A stretch of 64,000 bases of DNA, taken from CADEED01 sp035502995. Its GTDB lineage: Bacteria > Pseudomonadota > Gammaproteobacteria > Steroidobacterales > Steroidobacteraceae. The DNA lies in the NCBI GenBank assembly GCA_035502995.1, contig DATJTW010000107.1, positions 1 through 64,000 on the forward strand, read 5' to 3'. The notes beneath the pieces were generated by a model, which was given only the letters and a program-made list of their open reading frames with translations, did not search any database and was not told the DNA's origin. Made by a program: the position numbers and the translations under genes. This document shows positions 60,764 through 64,000 of the stretch, piece after piece (positions within the stretch are counted from its first letter, which is position 1; each line of letters starts with the position of its first letter).

Positions 60764-61426
60764 ATGAAGAACTCCGTTTTCACCGCGCGCGCCGCCGGTG
60801 CGCTGCTCATCTCCATCGCAGCCACCCCGCTCGCCCTGGCCGGGCGCGACATCAGCTCCGTCAACGGCTCGGTCGATACCACCGCCGGGCAGACCTACGA
60901 CAGCCTCACCACGGTGAACGGCGACGTGCGCGTGTCGCGCGGCGTCAGCGCCGGGGTCGCGAAGACCGTGAACGGCGACGTCACCCTCGAGGACGATGCG
61001 AAGGTCGGCCGCGCCACCACCGTCAACGGCTCGCTGACACTCCGCGACGGCGCCAGCGTCACGAACGAAGCGACGACGGTGAACGGCAGCATCGACGTCG
61101 GCAACAAGGCGCGCGTCGGCGGCAACGTCACCACGGTCTCCGGCGGCATCGATCTCACCGGCGCCGAAGTCGGCGGCAGCATCGAAACGCGCAACGGCGA
61201 CATCCGCCTGCGCGACGGGTCGCGCGTGCACGGCGGCATCACCGTGCGCAAGAAGACCGATCACGGCTGGTTCGGCGATCGCGATGACGACCGTCCCCTG
61301 AAGGTCTCGATCTGCGCGACCTGCGTCGTCGACGGCGATCTGCGCTTCGAGCGGGCGGTGGAACTGCGCGTCGAGCCCGGCGCGAAGATCGGCCAGGTCA
61401 TCGGCGACAAGGTGAAGCGTCTCTAG
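60764..61426 (+). CDS. exported repeat protein, beta-solenoid with VNG repeats
   Basis: This 220-residue protein has a signal peptide (residues 1-26, ALA-GRD). Repeats of about 18-20 residues follow, each with (T/V)VNG(D/S) or TVSGG, for example VNGSVDTTAG, VNGDVRVS, VNGDVTLED, VNGSLTLRD and VNGSIDVG. This pattern forms right-handed or left-handed beta-solenoids related to bactofilin/DUF4097-like folds. A GAGGG ribosome site precedes the ATG. It may coat or scaffold the envelope; no enzymatic motif is seen. Two Cys (in ICATCVVDGD) could bind metal or form a disulfide. Confidence 0.85.
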   Translation: MKNSVFTARAAGALLISIAATPLALAGRDISSVNGSVDTTAGQTYDSLTTVNGDVRVSRGVSAGVAKTVNGDVTLEDDAKVGRATTVNGSLTLRDGASVTNEATTVNGSIDVGNKARVGGNVTTVSGGIDLTGAEVGGSIETRNGDIRLRDGSRVHGGITVRKKTDHGWFGDRDDDRPLKVSICATCVVDGDLRFERAVELRVEPGAKIGQVIGDKVKRL

Positions 61427-61953
61427 CGCGGCGACGCGAGCTCGATCGAATACAGCAGCACCTCGGGCTCGTCCGCGCGCATCGCGAACAGGCGCTCGAA
61501 GCGCAGGCCGAGCTTCTCGAGCACGCGGATCGATGCCGCGTTGTGATCGGACACGACGCCGATGAGCCGCTTCAACCCGAACTTGCGCACGCCGTGTTCC
61601 AGCGTGGCCTGCGCCGCCTCGAACGCGTAACCCTGGCCCCAGACCTCCGGCACGAACGCGTAGCCGATGTCGGCGTCGGGCAGGATGTCGCGCTTCAACA
61701 GGCCGCACATGCCGATCGGCGCGCCGTCGTCGCGTCGCGACACCAGCCACAGGCCGAAGCCGTACCGGTCGTACATCGCCATCGGGCCTTCGCGCAGGTA
61801 GCGATGCGCGTCGTCGGCATTGCGTACGCCGCGATCGCCGATGTTGCGGATGAACGAGGGCTGGTTCAGCAGGCCGACGAGGAACGGCGCGTCGTCGAAG
61901 ACGAGCCGGCGCAACGACAGCCGCGGCGTCTCGAGCTCAGGAAGGATCGCCAA
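61423..61953 (-). CDS. GNAT family N-acetyltransferase (RimJ/RimL type)
   Basis: The 176-residue protein starts with ETPRLSLRRLVFDDAPFLVGLLNQP and has the acetyl-CoA loop in VPEVWGQGYAFEAAQATLEHG (Q/RxxGxG/A-type). DHNAASIRVLEKLGLRFE near the C-terminus is typical of RimJ/L-like ribosomal-protein or small-molecule acetyltransferases. The substrate is unknown. It overlaps the GFA-family gene by 17 nt upstream and the VNG-repeat gene by 4 nt at its end. Confidence 0.93.
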   Translation of the reverse strand: MAILPELETPRLSLRRLVFDDAPFLVGLLNQPSFIRNIGDRGVRNADDAHRYLREGPMAMYDRYGFGLWLVSRRDDGAPIGMCGLLKRDILPDADIGYAFVPEVWGQGYAFEAAQATLEHGVRKFGLKRLIGVVSDHNAASIRVLEKLGLRFERLFAMRADEPEVLLYSIELASPR

Positions 61954-62356
61954 AGCGCGACCGCTGGAATGTCGGGAGACCGTCGCCGAATTTCACCCAG
62001 CCGATGTCGTCCGCCAGCCACGAGTGATGCGTCGGCGGAAATGCCCACGGCGCGTCGAGGCTGCACGTGGAGACGTCGACGAAATCCGGTGTATCGACGT
62101 GCTCGTACACCAGCGGCGAACCGCATTTTCCGCAGAACCGGCGCACCACCTTGGGCGAGGACTCATACGCGGCGAGTTCACCGCGCGTGATGCGGAATTC
62201 CGCCCGTGCGAACGTCAGCCAGGCCATCACCGGCGCCGCCGACGACCGCCGGCACGACTGGCAATGACAGACCATGCTGTTCGCCGGATTCGTCGTGGCC
62301 GAATACCGAACCGCGCCGCACATGCAGCCGCCCTGGATGTCCTGGTTCAAACGCAA
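61937..62356 (-). CDS. GFA family protein (formaldehyde-activating enzyme/CENP-V like)
   Basis: The 139-residue protein has the GFA zinc-binding motifs GGCMCGAVRY, CHCQSCRRSS and FCGKCGSPLVY, all Cys present. Members include glutathione-formaldehyde activating enzyme, but most have unknown substrates. A TTG start at 62356 is chosen because it gives the full N-terminal Cys motif and no ATG lies in a suitable place. It overlaps the GNAT gene. Confidence 0.9.
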   Translation of the reverse strand: MRLNQDIQGGCMCGAVRYSATTNPANSMVCHCQSCRRSSAAPVMAWLTFARAEFRITRGELAAYESSPKVVRRFCGKCGSPLVYEHVDTPDFVDVSTCSLDAPWAFPPTHHSWLADDIGWVKFGDGLPTFQRSRFGDPS

Positions 62357-62438
62357 GCCCCCGCCCGGAATACGCCGTGGCGGGAGCTTACCTTTTTACC
62401 CCGCGAGGACGGGCCGCTTCGGCGCCGATCGGGGCCGC

Positions 62439-62472
62439 AAAAAAATAGAGCCCCGCCAAGGGCGGGGCTCTA
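62439..62472 (-). terminator. intrinsic terminator after the HDOD gene
   Basis: A 12-bp stem (62461-62472 with 62446-62457) closing a three-base loop is followed on the minus strand by seven T. It lies about 110 bp after the stop of the HDOD gene. The other bases of 62357-62580 carry no gene. Confidence 0.92.
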
Positions 62473-62580
62473 GTCGCGCGGAAACGGGGGTCTTGTTCCG
62501 CAGCTATCGGTCTGTGGATCCCGGTAGGGTTCCAGTCTCCACGTCTACTCTGTGTCGCGAAACGCGACTTTCTCTCACCC

Positions 62581-63696
62581 CTAAGGCGACTTTATTTCGT
62601 CGTGCTTGAGGTACTGACCGGCGAACCGGTCCCACAGGCGCCCGATATTCGATCTTCGATCGTCGCCGGCGACCAGCATCGCGCGCGCTTCCTGCTCCGT
62701 GAGCTTGCCGAGACGGCACAACACGATGGCGGAACCCGCGACGCGGCCGAAGCGCAGCGAGCGGCCGAGCGACGTTTCCATCTGCAACTCGGCGGCGAGC
62801 GTCTGGCTCTCGAGCGCGTATTGCACGCGTTCGTTGAGCTCCCAGCTCGCGGCGATGCGGCTCGCGGTCGGCGCGACCCAGGTCTCGAGCAGGCGCGCGA
62901 CGCTGCCCGGATCGGCTTTCAGCTCGGGATGCGCGGCGAACTGGTCGCGCACGATGCGGAACACGACGATCGCGGACAGGCCGTACAGCAACCCGACGAG
63001 CTGCGAGACGAACGGCTCCGTGCGCTCGACTTGGATCGCGTGCGTCTCCGCCGTCACCGACGAATACAACGTGTGCTCCCAGCACAACTCGGGGAACTTG
63101 CTGAACGCGCCGCTGCCCGCGGCCATCAGCGGCTGCACGAGCGCGGTGGCGATGATCGAGCGGATGCCGGCGACGCCCACCAGCGTGACCGCGCGCTCGA
63201 TGCTCTCGATCGGTGTGCTGTTGATGCGATACAGCGGGCTGTTCGCGATGCGCAGCAGGTTCGCGGTGAGCGCGGGATCCTGCGCGATGATCGAGGACAT
63301 CTCGTGCATCGACGCGTCGTTGTCGTTGACCGTCGCCATGAGCTTCGGCAGCAGCGACGGGCGTCGCGGGAAATATTCCGGACGCGCCTCGATGCGCTCC
63401 AGCAATTGCGCCACGCCCTTGAACACCGGCGCATGCGTGGGATCGGGCGGCTGGCTCAATGCTTCGCGCGGCGCGTCGTCGAGCGCGTACGCGACGAAAC
63501 GGCGCAGCGCTTCGTCCCAATGCAGCGAACCGCTCGAGCCCGCGGGCCGCGTGCCGGTCAACGTCCGGTTCGAACCGGTGGTCGACGCGATCGGATCGAC
63601 GGGCACGGGTTTGCGCCGGGTGGCGTTCAGCCAGACGAAGACGCCGAGCAGGGCAACGGCACCCCCGCCGATCAGGATGGCAAGCGACAAGTTCAT
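62581..63696 (-). CDS. HDOD domain-containing protein with membrane anchor
   Basis: This 371-residue protein has an N-terminal transmembrane helix (residues 4-24), a linker and an HDOD domain (about 115-320; LLPKLMATVNDNDASMHEMSSIIAQDPALTANLLRIANSP and GVAGIRSIIATALVQPLM). HDOD proteins act in signal transduction, often with cyclic di-GMP pathways; they lack catalytic HD residues. Nothing in the sequence shows its partner. Confidence 0.9.
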   Translation of the reverse strand: MNLSLAILIGGGAVALLGVFVWLNATRRKPVPVDPIASTTGSNRTLTGTRPAGSSGSLHWDEALRRFVAYALDDAPREALSQPPDPTHAPVFKGVAQLLERIEARPEYFPRRPSLLPKLMATVNDNDASMHEMSSIIAQDPALTANLLRIANSPLYRINSTPIESIERAVTLVGVAGIRSIIATALVQPLMAAGSGAFSKFPELCWEHTLYSSVTAETHAIQVERTEPFVSQLVGLLYGLSAIVVFRIVRDQFAAHPELKADPGSVARLLETWVAPTASRIAASWELNERVQYALESQTLAAELQMETSLGRSLRFGRVAGSAIVLCRLGKLTEQEARAMLVAGDDRRSNIGRLWDRFAGQYLKHDEIKSP

Positions 63697-63841
63697 GTTG
63701 CGAGGCTACCTGTTCGCGGGGTGGGACGTCACATGCGTAAAGACTCGGCTGGGCATCGGTCCGGACTGGGGGTTCTTGAGTGCCGCCGTCGGACCTTCGT
63801 GCAAATCCATGAACGGGTCGACATCCGAACCGGGACAACCC

Positions 63842-64000
63842 TCAGCCGCGCGGCCGCCGCGTCGCCAGCACCAGCGTCGTGTCGTCGTCGGTGCGCGCGC
63901 GCACGGCCGGCGACGCCAGCATGCCGTTCAGGCCGGCCGAGAGATCCGCAGCCTCGCCGACCGCGGCGCTCGCCTGCAGCGGCGGGAACACCGAGCGGAA
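63842..64000 (-). CDS. C-terminal end of a probable PP2C-type phosphatase (cut by window edge)
   Basis: Only the last 52 residues lie in the window, reading inwards from position 64000 on the minus strand. They contain ARTDDDTTLVLA, which looks like the final metal-binding motif (DDxT) of PP2C/SpoIIE-like serine-threonine phosphatases, and end RRPRG. The identification is tentative because the catalytic domain lies outside. The gap to the HDOD gene (63697-63841) shows nothing I can name. Confidence 0.5.
   Translation of the reverse strand, partial: FRSVFPPLQASAAVGEAADLSAGLNGMLASPAVRARTDDDTTLVLATRRPRG

Overview
The window is high-GC (roughly two thirds GC by eye) gammaproteobacterial chromosome. 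The start of a 16S rRNA gene reads inward from the left edge on the minus strand. The order yggT-proC-yggS | pilT-pilU ... pyrB-ruvX-yqgE-tonB-gshB | pilGHIJ-chpA-chpC matches a chromosomal neighbourhood I know from Pseudomonas. The 16S text and codon use would suit a Xanthomonadales, Nevskiales or Steroidobacter-like lineage, but I cannot fix the family.

Layout. 1-670: 16S 5' end with two tandem rrn promoters. 0.8-9.3 kb: tyrS, an M23 peptidase, polyphosphate kinase ppk1 facing exopolyphosphatase ppx, and a tight minus-strand operon rppH - membrane coiled-coil protein - bactofilin - erpA - ppx. 9.3-19 kb: a dispersed vitamin B12 regulon (FecCD permease, ABC ATPase, cobalamin riboswitch, btuB, adenosyltransferase), interleaved with a GGDEF protein, tyrA, pdxH, an unidentified membrane-anchored HExxH protein and an IMPase-family phosphatase. 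19-23.3 kb: ampD, bioA, rsmE, then a potassium-channel-like small membrane protein, a HipA-like kinase and a DUF3037 protein. 23.4-32.5 kb: the Pil-Chp chemosensory operon for twitching motility, with a PilJ receptor lacking a periplasmic sensor domain. 32.6-37.4 kb: gshB, tonB, yqgE, ruvX, pyrB and a PyrK-like flavoprotein. 37.4-42.8 kb: accessory genes sitting between pilU and pyrB: RidA, an exported amidohydrolase, an unknown protein, and an RNA-repair module (rtcB, a slipin-like SPFH protein and an upstream tRNA-like RNA). 43-48.6 kb: three successive PilT/PilU retraction ATPases, divergent from yggS-proC-yggT. 48.8-64 kb: HU, hydrolases, an FKBP lipoprotein, htpG, an orphan ParA, ppnN, an L,D-transpeptidase, mltD, a secreted VNG-repeat protein, GNAT, GFA, HDOD, and the 3' end of a probable PP2C phosphatase.

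Functional links. Type IV pilus retraction (pilT/U) and its chemosensory control (pil-chp, tonB) bracket the accessory block. Cell-wall turnover is represented by an M23 peptidase, AmpD, an L,D-transpeptidase and MltD. B12 uptake and adenosylation lie downstream of a riboswitch.

Most interesting. The RtcB-slipin locus carries a 74-nt tRNA-like RNA with a six-pair acceptor stem, a six-nt anticodon loop, an encoded CCA and a competing outer stem, all on the operon strand, with a possible sigma-54 promoter upstream. Other leads: a nested RNA-like fold plus tandem terminators at 60.40-60.68 kb with no gene on that strand; a 9-mer (CTAACTACC) repeated six times, four times as the same rare-codon Leu-Thr-Thr; and a channel-like/HipA/DUF3037 cassette.
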